Shown piece after piece: positions 47,311 through 55,123 of a stretch of DNA of 55,123 nt. The position numbers were made by a program, and so were the translations under genes. Origin of the DNA: Lentibacillus kapialis (GTDB lineage: Bacteria; Bacillota; Bacilli; Bacillales; Amphibacillaceae). The DNA lies in contig NZ_BMNQ01000014.1 in the NCBI RefSeq assembly GCF_014646635.1, forward strand, positions 1 through 55,123, read 5' to 3'. The notes below the pieces were generated by a model. It was not told the DNA's origin. It did not search any database and saw nothing but the letters and a program-made list of their open reading frames with translations. How positions within the stretch are numbered: position 1 is the stretch's first letter; each line of letters begins with the position of its first letter.

Positions 47311-48210
47311 ATGAATGGTATTTTACCCTTATGGAAACCAAAAGGAATGACATCGCACGACTGTGTCCTGAAAACAAGGAAGCTACTTCGCTTTAAAAAA
47401 ATTGGTCACACAGGGACACTTGATCCTGAAGTTGAAGGTGTTTTACCTTTGTGTATCGGTCAGGCAACTAGAATTGTACCTTTTCTTACTGATACCACCA
47501 AAACTTATATAGCTGCGATGAAACTCGGAACATCGACCGAAACTGATGATAGACAAGGTCAAGTAGTCGAAACCAAAGAGATGATATACCCTCCATCTAA
47601 ACACGAAATCGAAAACGTGTTACAATTGTTCAGAGGGAAAATTAAGCAAACCCCTCCTATGTACTCGGCTGTAAAAGTCAATGGGAAAAAATTGTACGAA
47701 TATGCGAGGGAAAATAAATATGTTGAACGTCCTGAACGCAGTGTGTTCATCTACAAGCTTGAGCAGTTGCAACATGACAATAGCGAGCGCGACCGTTTTT
47801 GGCTTGAAGTGAGATGCTCAAAAGGGACGTACATTCGAACGCTTTGCGTCGATATCGGCAAACGTCTTGGCTGTCCTGCACATATGTCTGAATTGCTTAG
47901 AACAGCAGTAGGTACAATCAATAAGGTGGATACTGTTACGTTCAGTGAGATAGAGCAAGCAGTTAAGGCTGAAAAGCACGAAAATTTGCTCCTGCCAATC
48001 GGAAACTGTTTAACACATATGCAACGTATCGATGTGGACGAGAATACGCGAAAAAGAGTTCTGTATGGACAAAAACTGCCCAAGCCCGAGCAAGCCCCTG
48101 AAACCGGTCCTTTTCTGGTGATGTTCGGGAAACAAGCTTTAGCAGTTTATCAGGCACATCCGGACAATAACACTGTCATGAAACCGGTGCGGGTGTTTAA
48201 CCATGAATAA
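47311..48210 (+). CDS. truB: tRNA pseudouridine(55) synthase TruB
   Basis: TruB (299 aa) makes pseudouridine 55 in tRNAs. Catalytic Asp38 is in GHTGTLDPEVEGVLPL; KTYIAAMKLG and the RCSKGTYIRTL motif are present. ATG 47311 (MNGILPLWKPKG) fits the family start; the upstream in-frame ATG 47269 adds 14 residues overlapping the promoter. The C-terminal region is short, as in Bacillales. Confidence 0.95.
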   Translation: MNGILPLWKPKGMTSHDCVLKTRKLLRFKKIGHTGTLDPEVEGVLPLCIGQATRIVPFLTDTTKTYIAAMKLGTSTETDDRQGQVVETKEMIYPPSKHEIENVLQLFRGKIKQTPPMYSAVKVNGKKLYEYARENKYVERPERSVFIYKLEQLQHDNSERDRFWLEVRCSKGTYIRTLCVDIGKRLGCPAHMSELLRTAVGTINKVDTVTFSEIEQAVKAEKHENLLLPIGNCLTHMQRIDVDENTRKRVLYGQKLPKPEQAPETGPFLVMFGKQALAVYQAHPDNNTVMKPVRVFNHE

Positions 48211-48231
48211 TAAAAGTGCAGGTGACGTAAT

Positions 48232-49176
48232 TTGCGGACAATCAGATTAGACTATCCTCATACCTTAATATTGGATGAATTACCTGATACAGTGGCCGCT
48301 ATCGGATTTTTCGATGGCATCCACAAAGGACATCAAAAGGTGATTGAAACGGCGGTACACGAAGCCAAGTCTAAGAACATGAAAAGTGCTGTTATCACAT
48401 TTCATCCACACCCGTCCATTATATTAAAAAAAGACGTCCAGCATGTCCAATATATCACCCCTTTAAGGGAAAAGCAGGAAATACTGCAGGATTTGGGCGT
48501 TGACCGACTTTATATCATCACATTTAATAAAGAATTATCTTCACTTGAGCCGCAAGCTTTCATTGACCATTTTATCATTAATTTAAATATTAAATCCCTT
48601 GTGGCCGGGTTTGACTTTTCATATGGGCACAAGGGCAAAGGAAATATGCAAACGATCCATGAGCATTCGCGCGGTTTATTTAACTATACCGTCATTGATC
48701 AAATGCAGTCTGAAAATCAAAAAATAAGTTCGACGAGGATAAGGGAACTGTTGAAGTCAGGTCAGATTGAGAAAGCCAATGAATTATTAGGTAGACCTTT
48801 GGTTGTCCGAGGCATCGTAAAAGAAGGCGATAAGCGAGGCAGGGAAATCGGCTATCCAACCGCTAATTTAGAAGTGGATTCCGAAGTACTGCTGCCAAAA
48901 ATCGGAATCTATGCTGTCAAAGTCCGTGTTAAGAATGACGTATATGAAGGTATGGCGAGCCTTGGCTATAACCCGACCTTTACAGCAAATCGGGATGAGC
49001 CGATAATCGAGGTTAATATTTTTGACTATAATACTGAATTATATGGTGAGGAACTCGCGCTGGAATGGCATTGCTACATTCGAGAAGAAATCAAATTCGA
49101 CAGTGCGGAAGAATTGATTAAGCAAATTGAGGAAGACGAGAAGCGTATTAGAAATTATTTCTATGCGGATTCGTAA
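48232..49176 (+). CDS. ribF: Bifunctional riboflavin kinase/FMN adenylyltransferase
   Basis: RibF/RibC (314 aa) makes FMN and FAD. The N-terminal nucleotidyltransferase has GFFDGIHKGHQ and ISSTRIRELL; the C-terminal riboflavin kinase domain has GREIGYPTANL. The start is TTG 48232 after GCAGGTGAC; there is no suitable ATG. Confidence 0.95.
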   Translation: MRTIRLDYPHTLILDELPDTVAAIGFFDGIHKGHQKVIETAVHEAKSKNMKSAVITFHPHPSIILKKDVQHVQYITPLREKQEILQDLGVDRLYIITFNKELSSLEPQAFIDHFIINLNIKSLVAGFDFSYGHKGKGNMQTIHEHSRGLFNYTVIDQMQSENQKISSTRIRELLKSGQIEKANELLGRPLVVRGIVKEGDKRGREIGYPTANLEVDSEVLLPKIGIYAVKVRVKNDVYEGMASLGYNPTFTANRDEPIIEVNIFDYNTELYGEELALEWHCYIREEIKFDSAEELIKQIEEDEKRIRNYFYADS

Positions 49177-49309
49177 AATTGCTTGTTCCCTCTTGCATTT
49201 TTTTAAAAAAAGATGTACCCTTTATTACATAAACCATCGCTCGGCAAATCGTAACTCCGGCGATTGCTGGGGGATTGGGGATATTAATAATTAATGGAGG
49301 TGGGCCGAA
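49177..49309 (+). promoter_or_regulatory. rpsO leader with bulged hairpin
   Basis: CGGCAAATCG (49242-49251) pairs with CGATTGCTG (49261-49269) apart from one unpaired A and one G-U, leaving loop TAACTCCGG; GGGGGATTGGGG follows. S15 is known to autoregulate through leader RNA in bacilli, so a regulatory role is plausible. A weak promoter (TTGCAT 49193-49198, 17 bases, TACCCT) lies upstream. Confidence 0.45.
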
Positions 49310-49579
49310 TTGGCTATCACAAAAGAACGTAAGAATGAAATTATCAATGAATATAAGGTACATGAAAATGATACCGGATCCCCGGAAGTGCAGATTGCTG
49401 TACTGACTGAGGAAATCACTAAATTAAACGAACATTTGCGCGTTCATAAAAAAGATCACCATTCACGACGGGGTCTTTTGAAAATGGTAGGAAGGCGCCG
49501 TCACTTGCTTAACTACCTGCGTAATAAAGATGTTACACGCTATCGTGACTTAATTAAAAATCTTGGTCTACGCCGATAA
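49310..49579 (+). CDS. rpsO: 30S ribosomal protein uS15
   Basis: S15 (89 aa) binds 16S rRNA early in assembly. Start [39 protein letters not shown] is the signature. The start codon is TTG, with strong GGAGGTGG upstream; the whole S15 length is covered from there. A terminator follows. Confidence 0.96.
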   Translation: MAITKERKNEIINEYKVHENDTGSPEVQIAVLTEEITKLNEHLRVHKKDHHSRRGLLKMVGRRRHLLNYLRNKDVTRYRDLIKNLGLRR

Positions 49580-49580
49580 G

Positions 49581-49610
49581 AAAAAGCAGGAGAAATCCTG
49601 CTTTTTTCTT
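49581..49610 (+). terminator. Intrinsic terminator after rpsO
   Basis: AAAAAGCAGGA (49581-49591) and TCCTGCTTTTT (49596-49606), loop GAAA, perfect 11-bp stem with six T. Confidence 0.9.
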
Positions 49611-49938
49611 CGTAACATCAGAAAATATAAATGATAGATGACCTTATTAGAAAAACGTCGAGATCCACTATAAGACGAGGCTAGGAGTCTTAGACATAAT
49701 TAAGATATAAAATGCTAAAGACGAACAATAATCCGCTTAAGCGGAGAAAATATACGTAGAATCCTGCGGGAAGATTGATATAGGTGATACCCCGCAGTGC
49801 TTCAGCACGAGGAGGCTCACCAGCCGCCCTAAAGTGTGCGAAGTATATTTCCATAGCGGTGTATACGCCCTAACTAGTTTGGATTTTTCCTTAATAAAAT
49901 GACTTTTGTCCAAGGCTCCTAGGCCTGAGTTTTTCTAA
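49611..49938 (+). repeat. R1 copy D interrupted by an R2 element
   Basis: R1 head CGTAACATCAGAAAATATAA and CTTATTAGAAAAACGTCGAG (49611-49665) continue to about 49690; the R1 tail AGGCCTGAGTTTTTCTAA reappears at 49921-49938. Between them, about 49733-49873, lies R2: palindrome CCGCTTAAGCGG (49733-49744), AATCCTGCGGGA, CCCCGCAG, GAGGAGGCTCACCAGCCGCC and GAAGTATATTTCC. No gene is seen in this gap. Confidence 0.65.
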
Positions 49939-49951
49939 TGTATACATAAAA

Positions 49952-49980
49952 TTTACATTTACGCTCATTAACTATAAAAT
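49952..49980 (+). promoter_or_regulatory. Promoter of pnp
   Basis: TTTACA (49952-49957), 17 bases, TAAAAT (49975-49980), just downstream of the repeat. The leader is only about 30 bases. Confidence 0.65.
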
Positions 49981-50018
49981 GAAGACAGTAAGTGTTTTGG
50001 AAGGGAGTTTTATTACGA

Positions 50019-52133
50019 ATGACACAAGAGAAAAAAGAGTTCTCCACGGAAATAGCCGGCAGGACGTTCACAGTCGAAACCGGAGAACTGGCAAAGCAGG
50101 CAAACGGGGCATGTATGATCCGTTATGGCGATACTTCTGTATTGTCAGTGGCAACTGCCTCCAATGAACCAAAAGACCTCCCGTTTTTCCCGCTGACTGT
50201 TAACTATGAGGAACGGCTGTATGCGGTGGGAAAAATCCCAGGCGGTTTTATTAAACGGGAAGGACGTCCAAGTGAAAAAGCGACATTGACCTCCCGCCTA
50301 ATTGATCGCCCGATTCGTCCGCTATTCCCTGATGGGTACCGAAATGAAGTACAGGTTATCAGTACAGTAATGAGTGTTGATCAAGACTGCTCCACAGAAA
50401 TTGCAGCTATGATCGGTTCGTCTATTGCGCTTTCCATATCGGATATTCCATTTTCAGAACCGATCGCAGGTGTTCATGTAGGGCGTATTAATGGTGAATT
50501 CGTTATCAACCCAAGTGTTGAGCAAGAGGAGAAAAGCGATATAGATTTGACTGTTGCCGGAACAAAAAGTGCGATTAACATGGTTGAAGCAGGCGCTGAG
50601 GAAGTACCGGAAGATATTATGCTTGAGGCAATTATGTTCGGGCATAGGGAGATCATTCGACTAATTGAATTTCAAGAATCAATCATTGAAGCAGTTGGTG
50701 TTCAGAAAAAAGAGTTCAAAGCTGAGACTGCAGACAGTGAGCTGATTACCAAACTTGAAGACCAGGCCAGAGGCAAGTTGCTTGAAGCAATCCAGACCGA
50801 GGGCAAAAAAGAACGGGAAGAAGCAATCAGCCAAACAAAAGATGAGATTCTTGCATCGTTTGAAGATGAAGAAGAAGAAGTCATTGGCCAGGTTAAATCA
50901 ATTATGGAAGACATGGTTAAAGAAGAAGTCCGCCGGTTGATCACAAAAGAAAAAATCCGTCCTGACGGGCGCAAAAACGATGAAATCCGCCCATTATCAT
51001 CAAGGATCGGTATTCTGCCGAGGACTCACGGTTCAGGTCTGTTTACGCGTGGCCAGACTCAGGCATTAAGCATCTGTACCCTGGGAGCATTAGGAGACGT
51101 TCAAATATTGGACGGGCTTGATTTGGAAGAATCCAAGCGATTTATGCATCATTATAATTTCCCTCAGTACAGTGTCGGTGAAACAGGCCCGATTAGAGGT
51201 CCCGGACGCAGAGAAATCGGGCATGGAGCATTAGGTGAACGTGCACTTGAAAAAGTCGTCCCAACTGAAAAAGATTTTCCTTATACGATCAGGCTTGTGT
51301 CCGAGGTGCTGGAGTCAAATGGTTCCACCTCACAAGCAAGCATCTGCGGCAGCACACTGGCAATGATGGATGCGGGCGTGCCGATCAAAGCCCCGGTTGC
51401 CGGCATTGCAATGGGCCTTGTTAAATCGGGCGATGACTACACGATTCTAACCGATATACAGGGTATGGAAGATGCACTCGGTGACATGGACTTTAAAGTG
51501 GCTGGTACTGAGCAAGGTGTGACCGCGCTGCAAATGGATATTAAGATTGAAGGCTTGTCCAAAGAAATTCTGGAAGAAGCATTGTCACAGGCTAAAAAAG
51601 GCCGGATGCAGATTCTTGAATCGATGCTTGCAACAATTAAAGAGCCAAGGACTGAACTGTCACAGTATGCACCTAAGATCTTAACGATGAATATCAATCC
51701 GGATAAGATTCGTGATGTGATCGGTCCAAGCGGAAAACAAATCAACCAAATCATAGATGAGACTGGCGTCAAAATCGACATCGAACAGGATGGCAGTGTC
51801 TTTATTTCTTCTCCTGATGCGGATATGAATCAAAAAGCAAAACAAATCATTGAGGACCTTATCCGGGAAGTGGAATCGGGTGAAGTTTATCTTGGAACGG
51901 TTAAACGGATTGAAAAATTTGGTGCATTTGTTGAATTATTTAAAGGAAAAGATGGTTTGGTCCATATCTCTGAATTACAGGAAGAGCGAACGAAAAAAGT
52001 AGAAGACGCGGTATCTATCGGTGATCAAATCATGGTAAAAGTCAAAGAAATTGATAACCAGGGCCGCATCAATCTTTCCAGAAAAGCGGTATTGAAAGAA
52101 GAACGAGAACAACGTGAAAAGCAACAATCATAA
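50019..52133 (+). CDS. pnp: Polyribonucleotide nucleotidyltransferase (PNPase)
   Basis: PNPase (704 aa) is a phosphorolytic 3'-5' exoribonuclease. Two RNase PH domains (about 10-210 and 315-550; [22 protein letters not shown]), a KH domain ([12 protein letters not shown]) and a C-terminal S1 domain ([15 protein letters not shown]). ATG 50019 has GAAGGGAG 10-11 bases upstream; the frame is open to 49992. Length matches B. subtilis PnpA. Confidence 0.97.
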   Translation: MTQEKKEFSTEIAGRTFTVETGELAKQANGACMIRYGDTSVLSVATASNEPKDLPFFPLTVNYEERLYAVGKIPGGFIKREGRPSEKATLTSRLIDRPIRPLFPDGYRNEVQVISTVMSVDQDCSTEIAAMIGSSIALSISDIPFSEPIAGVHVGRINGEFVINPSVEQEEKSDIDLTVAGTKSAINMVEAGAEEVPEDIMLEAIMFGHREIIRLIEFQESIIEAVGVQKKEFKAETADSELITKLEDQARGKLLEAIQTEGKKEREEAISQTKDEILASFEDEEEEVIGQVKSIMEDMVKEEVRRLITKEKIRPDGRKNDEIRPLSSRIGILPRTHGSGLFTRGQTQALSICTLGALGDVQILDGLDLEESKRFMHHYNFPQYSVGETGPIRGPGRREIGHGALGERALEKVVPTEKDFPYTIRLVSEVLESNGSTSQASICGSTLAMMDAGVPIKAPVAGIAMGLVKSGDDYTILTDIQGMEDALGDMDFKVAGTEQGVTALQMDIKIEGLSKEILEEALSQAKKGRMQILESMLATIKEPRTELSQYAPKILTMNINPDKIRDVIGPSGKQINQIIDETGVKIDIEQDGSVFISSPDADMNQKAKQIIEDLIREVESGEVYLGTVKRIEKFGAFVELFKGKDGLVHISELQEERTKKVEDAVSIGDQIMVKVKEIDNQGRINLSRKAVLKEEREQREKQQS

Positions 52134-52151
52134 TTACTGATACTGAAATAA

Positions 52152-52178
52152 GAAGCTGGAGAACCAGTTTCTTTTTTT
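52152..52178 (+). terminator. Intrinsic terminator after pnp
   Basis: GAAGCTGG (52152-52159) and CCAGTTTC (52164-52171), loop AGAA, one G-U, then seven T. Confidence 0.85.
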
Positions 52179-52179
52179 A

Positions 52180-52355
52180 TGATATCAGAGGGTCAACACC
52201 AAAATCTATGGTTGAAATGAATGAGTGAATATAGTAGTGAAACTAGCTAGCGGAGGAAAAACACGGAGACTCCTGTGGGAATGCGCAGTGTGAAGACCCC
52301 GCAGAAAAAGCGACCTTCCGCCGCTATAAGACGAGGCAATGCTGCGTTTTCCTTA
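52180..52355 (+). repeat. R1 copy G fused with an R2 element
   Basis: R2 blocks GCGGAGG, CGGAGACTCCTGTGGGA, GACCCCGCAG and CTTCCGCCG run from 52250 to 52323. They pass straight into an R1-like tail GCTATAAGACGAGGCAATGCTGCGTTTTCCTTA (two blocks, 52323-52355). A faint R1 head (GATATCAGAG) lies near 52181. No gene is seen in this gap. Confidence 0.5.
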
Positions 52356-52428
52356 CCACATGCTTCCTCTTTTGATTTTTTCATAACCTGTCCACCTTTT
52401 TCATAATCATTAGGGAGGGGGGTTATGA

Positions 52429-53385
52429 ATGTATCGGTATCGGTCATTTGTACATGTTTGTGTGTTTATTCTGATTGTTGCTGTTTCGTTTGATTATTCG
52501 TATAATCCGTTTGAGCCAAATGAAACCGAGACTTTTTTTACTTTGGTTGATGAAACTGCCAAAACGGATGATCCGCTTTATAAAGAAATAAAGGAGAAAA
52601 GCGAAGAATATGAAAAAGAACCCAAAAATGCCGTCATTGACAAAGTGTGGAAAAAAACACCCGGCCTCAATGGTTTAGAAGTGGATATTGAAAAGTCTTA
52701 TGAACAAATGAAAAAGAATGAGACATTCGATGAAACGCTGCTTGTCTATGAGCAAAATGCCCCCGAAGTTACGATGGATGATTTGCCTGCCGCTCCGATA
52801 TACCGCGGGAATCCCGGTAAGGATATGGTTGCATTTTTAATCAACGTGTCTTGGGGAACAGAATATATCCCGTCTATCCTGAGTATTTTGAAGGATCATC
52901 ATGTTAAGGCAACTTTCTTTATAGAAGGGAAGTGGGCGATGGAAAATACTGATACCGTTAAGATGATTCATGAGCAGGGACATGCTATCGGAAATCATGC
53001 CTATAATCATCCCGCCATGTCGCGCTTGTCCAAACAGGATATGATGGAGCAAATCAAGAGGACCAATCAAATAATAGAAGCTATTACAGGAGAAACACCT
53101 AAATGGTTTGCCCCGCCGAGCGGCGATTTTAATGATCAGGTAGTGAAAGTGGCGGCTGAACAGGACATGGAAACGATTCTTTGGACGGTCGACACGATTG
53201 ATTGGAAGAATCCATCTGTATCTGTTATGATGAATCGAGTGAACGACAAGATCCATCCTGGTGCAACGTTGTTAATGCACCCGACCCCTTCGGCAGAGGA
53301 AGGTCTTGATTCAATGATCGGAAGCATCAAGAAAAAAGGTTATAAAATTGGAACACTCAATACATTATTAAGTTCGGAACGGTAA
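52429..53385 (+). CDS. ylxY: YlxY-type polysaccharide deacetylase homologue (sporulation-associated)
   Basis: A 318-aa protein with an N-terminal membrane or signal segment (about 7-22) and a NodB-like domain (about 130-315). The metal-ligand pair His190/His194 (HAYNH) is kept. The catalytic TFDDG motif is replaced by INVSWG (near 138), and the RxPxG motif reads APPSG. This fits the YlxY family, linked to endospore formers, and suggests it is not an active deacetylase. A strong AGGGAGGGGGG precedes ATG. Confidence 0.9.
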   Translation: MYRYRSFVHVCVFILIVAVSFDYSYNPFEPNETETFFTLVDETAKTDDPLYKEIKEKSEEYEKEPKNAVIDKVWKKTPGLNGLEVDIEKSYEQMKKNETFDETLLVYEQNAPEVTMDDLPAAPIYRGNPGKDMVAFLINVSWGTEYIPSILSILKDHHVKATFFIEGKWAMENTDTVKMIHEQGHAIGNHAYNHPAMSRLSKQDMMEQIKRTNQIIEAITGETPKWFAPPSGDFNDQVVKVAAEQDMETILWTVDTIDWKNPSVSVMMNRVNDKIHPGATLLMHPTPSAEEGLDSMIGSIKKKGYKIGTLNTLLSSER

Positions 53386-53419
53386 AGCAAAAGCTGATAC
53401 AAGCTTAGGAGGAAATACA

Positions 53420-54649
53420 TTGGTAGAAAAATACACAAGTGAAAATGGGCTGCGGATAGTTCTGGAAACGATACCTTCAGTCAGATCTGTTACAATCGGG
53501 ATATGGGTGAAGACCGGATCGCGCAATGAAACGGTAGACATAAACGGTATTTCCCATTTCCTGGAGCATATGTTTTTTAAAGGTACCCGTACAAGAAGCG
53601 CTCAAGATATTGCCGAGGCTTTTGATGCCATTGGGGGGCAGGTTAATGCGTTTACTTCAAAAGAGTATACGTGCTTTTATGCAAAAGTGATGGATACGCA
53701 TAAGGAAAAGGCTTTGGAGGTATTGGCGGATATGTTCTTTAATTCTTCGTTTGATGAAGAAGAGATAGAACGCGAGAAAAAAGTTGTTTTAGAAGAAATT
53801 AAAATGTATGAGGATACACCGGATGATATCGTCCACGATATATTGGCACGTGCTTCGTTCGGTGACCATCCTTTAGGATATCCTATTCTGGGTACGGAAA
53901 AACAATTGCGGTCCTTTACACCGGATGCCTTGCGAGGATATATAAACGAGCGTTATACTCCTGAGAATGTCGTTGTATCGGTTGCCGGAAATGTGGATTA
54001 TTCATTTATGACAACGGTGAGTGACTATTTTGACGGTTTTCAATCTAATGCTAACGATACGGATATGATACAACCGGCATTTTTGGGTAATCGGATTGAA
54101 CGTCATAAGGATACAGAGCAGGCGCATTTATGTCTTGGCTATAACGGCCTTCCAGTTGACGATGAAAATACGTACAGTCTGATTATTTTAAATAACGTAC
54201 TCGGCGGCAGCATGAGCTCACGTCTTTTTCAGGAGGTCCGGGAGAAACAGGGTTTGGCGTATGCCGTTTTCTCGTATCATGCGTCATTCTTAGATAACGG
54301 TTTATTAACGATTTATGCCGGTACCGGTAAAGATCAGCTCCCCCGCTTAAAGGATACAATCAATAGAACGGTAGATGACTTAATTCAAAACGGTTTGACC
54401 GATAAAGAGCTGACAAACAGCAAGGAACAATTGAAAGGTAATCTCATGCTGAGCCTGGAAAGTACCAGCAGCCGGATGAGCCGCAATGGAAGAAATGAAT
54501 TACTGTTGAATAAACACCGTTCGCTGGACGATATGATCGCGGAAATAGATGCAGTTAATCACGACAAGATGCAGCATGTCATTGATTCCACTTTCCACCA
54601 CGCTCCATCAAGTGCGCTAATTGCACCTGAGACGGTACCGCAGGCATAA
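53420..54649 (+). CDS. mlpA: M16 family zinc metallopeptidase MlpA (processing protease)
   Basis: A 409-aa M16B peptidase. The inverted zinc motif HFLEH gives His46, Glu49 and His50; the distal Glu lies in EREKKVVLEEIKMYEDTP. Two M16 half-domains cover the length, so it needs a partner half or dimer for the full chamber. The start is TTG 53420 after TAGGAGGAAATACA. It lies 34 bases after ylxY. Confidence 0.94.
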   Translation: MVEKYTSENGLRIVLETIPSVRSVTIGIWVKTGSRNETVDINGISHFLEHMFFKGTRTRSAQDIAEAFDAIGGQVNAFTSKEYTCFYAKVMDTHKEKALEVLADMFFNSSFDEEEIEREKKVVLEEIKMYEDTPDDIVHDILARASFGDHPLGYPILGTEKQLRSFTPDALRGYINERYTPENVVVSVAGNVDYSFMTTVSDYFDGFQSNANDTDMIQPAFLGNRIERHKDTEQAHLCLGYNGLPVDDENTYSLIILNNVLGGSMSSRLFQEVREKQGLAYAVFSYHASFLDNGLLTIYAGTGKDQLPRLKDTINRTVDDLIQNGLTDKELTNSKEQLKGNLMLSLESTSSRMSRNGRNELLLNKHRSLDDMIAEIDAVNHDKMQHVIDSTFHHAPSSALIAPETVPQA

Positions 54650-54689
54650 TTCTCAACTACCGACGTATATATGTATAGGGGGCGGTTTT

Positions 54690-54938
54690 ATGCGGTATAA
54701 GGATATGAGTGCCAAAGAGATTGTTGATATTAATCAAGGAGCACGTCTTGGCATTCTTGGTCAAACAGATCTTGAAATTGATGAGAAAACAGGACAGATC
54801 GAATCCTTCGTCATACCGAATTATAAATGGTTCGGTTTAAAGAAAGAGGGCGCTGAGACGAAGATTAATTGGCGATCAATTCGGAAAATCGGTGAAGATA
54901 TGATTATGATTGAGCTGGATGATTACACATTAAAGTGA
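54690..54938 (+). CDS. ymxH: YlmC/YmxH family PRC-barrel sporulation protein
   Basis: An 82-aa PRC-barrel-like protein (MRYKDMSAKEIVDINQGARLG; VIPNYKWFGLKKEG; IDD-like end ELDDYTLK). Family linked to sporulation; function unknown. ATG 54690 has AGGGGGCGG upstream; an ATG at 54621 overlaps mlpA and is not preferred. A perfect terminator and a group II intron follow. Confidence 0.88.
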   Translation: MRYKDMSAKEIVDINQGARLGILGQTDLEIDEKTGQIESFVIPNYKWFGLKKEGAETKINWRSIRKIGEDMIMIELDDYTLK

Positions 54939-54964
54939 AATATCAAACAGTAGAGCTTTTAACC

Positions 54965-55001
54965 AAAGGGTCGGTGTCAAAGTATTGACACCGACCCTTT
55001 T
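54965..55001 (+). terminator. Perfect intrinsic terminator after ymxH, group II intron target
   Basis: AAAGGGTCGGTGTCAA (54965-54980) and TTGACACCGACCCTTT (54985-55000) form a 16-bp perfect stem with loop AGTA and a T-run (TTTT to 55001). The intron boundary lies two bases beyond the stem. Confidence 0.92.
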
Positions 55002-55002
55002 A

Positions 55003-55123
55003 GTGCGCCGGGCATGTGCTATGTCTAGGGAGTGAAAGTCTCCTGCGGGCTTGGTAGTAGGAACCGCTAGCCAAAGACAAGGGTGTCCACTGCGAGGTGG
55101 AATCGGAAGGAAGTCGGCGGCAA
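55003..55123 (+). mobile_element. 5' end of a group II intron, probably class C (truncated by window end)
   Basis: The sequence opens with GTGCGCCGGGCATG, the 5' boundary and start of domain I. It continues with GGGAGTGAAAGTCTCC, AGCCAAAGACAAGGGTGTCC and CGAGGTGGAATCGGAAGGAA then GTCGGCGGCAA, blocks in the same order as in class C introns such as that of Oceanobacillus iheyensis. Only the first 121 bases are present; the reverse transcriptase and domains V-VI lie beyond the window. Its insertion behind a terminator stem is the class C habit. Confidence 0.88.

Noticed and set aside
49620-49940. CRISPR-like array of the R1/R2 copies
   Set aside because: Copies are not evenly spaced, no short identical direct repeats or spacers, and no cas genes.
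52247-52447. Minus-strand 66-codon frame upstream of ylxY
   Set aside because: It lies on the R2/R1 repeat and overlaps the ylxY ribosome site; composition follows the repeat.

Overview
The window is a conserved housekeeping segment of a low-to-moderate GC Gram-positive endospore former of the family Bacillaceae. Nearly all genes lie on the + strand, in the order of the Bacillus subtilis sdaAB-to-ymxH region (smc/ffh, codY, rpsB, polC, infB and pnp clusters). Protein sequences, frequent TTG/GTG starts with strong Shine-Dalgarno sites, and GAAAAACTCGGCATTCG-type intergenic repeats suggest the Oceanobacillus/Virgibacillus/Lentibacillus group. That placement is an inference from recalled sequences, not a search.

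Layout: (1) 1-8.4 kb: serine dehydratase sdaAB-sdaAA, recG, then fapR-plsX-fabD-fabG-acpP (fatty acid and phospholipid synthesis, with a FapR operator) and rnc. (2) 8.4-20.8 kb: a small divergent DUF1128 gene, then smc, the SRP genes ftsY-ylxM-ffh, the ribosome and tRNA cluster rpsP-khpA-ylqD-rimM-trmD-rplS, signal peptidase I, rbgA and rnhB. (3) 20.9-30.4 kb: sucC-sucD (TCA cycle), dprA, topA, xerC, hslV-hslU and codY. (4) 30.7-41.5 kb: rpsB-tsf, pyrH-frr, uppS-cdsA, rseP and a free-standing polC. (5) 41.9-46.98 kb: rimP-nusA-rnpM-rplGA-infB-ylxP-rbfA. (6) 47.3-54.9 kb: truB-ribF-rpsO-pnp, sporulation-type ylxY, the M16 peptidase mlpA and ymxH.

The departures from the standard gene order are the informative part. 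The flagellar/chemotaxis operon usually found between codY and rpsB is absent. So are trmFO (between topA and xerC), dxr (between cdsA and rseP) and proS (between rseP and polC). Each of the codY-rpsB, topA-xerC and rseP-polC junctions instead holds intergenic repeats or structured sequence. An approximately 88-bp hairpin repeat family (here R1) occurs at seven or more sites, two of which are interrupted by or fused to a second Bacillaceae repeat (R2). A compact sequence able to form a perfect three-way junction sits just upstream of polC.

The last 121 bases are the 5' end of a group II intron starting GTGCGCC. It lies two bases beyond the stem of a perfect 16-bp intrinsic terminator, the insertion pattern of bacterial class C (IIC) introns. 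It runs off the window.

No rRNA, tRNA, CRISPR array, prophage or defence system was seen. The genes are conserved single-copy functions; novelty is confined to intergenic RNA and repeat structure and to gene-order losses.
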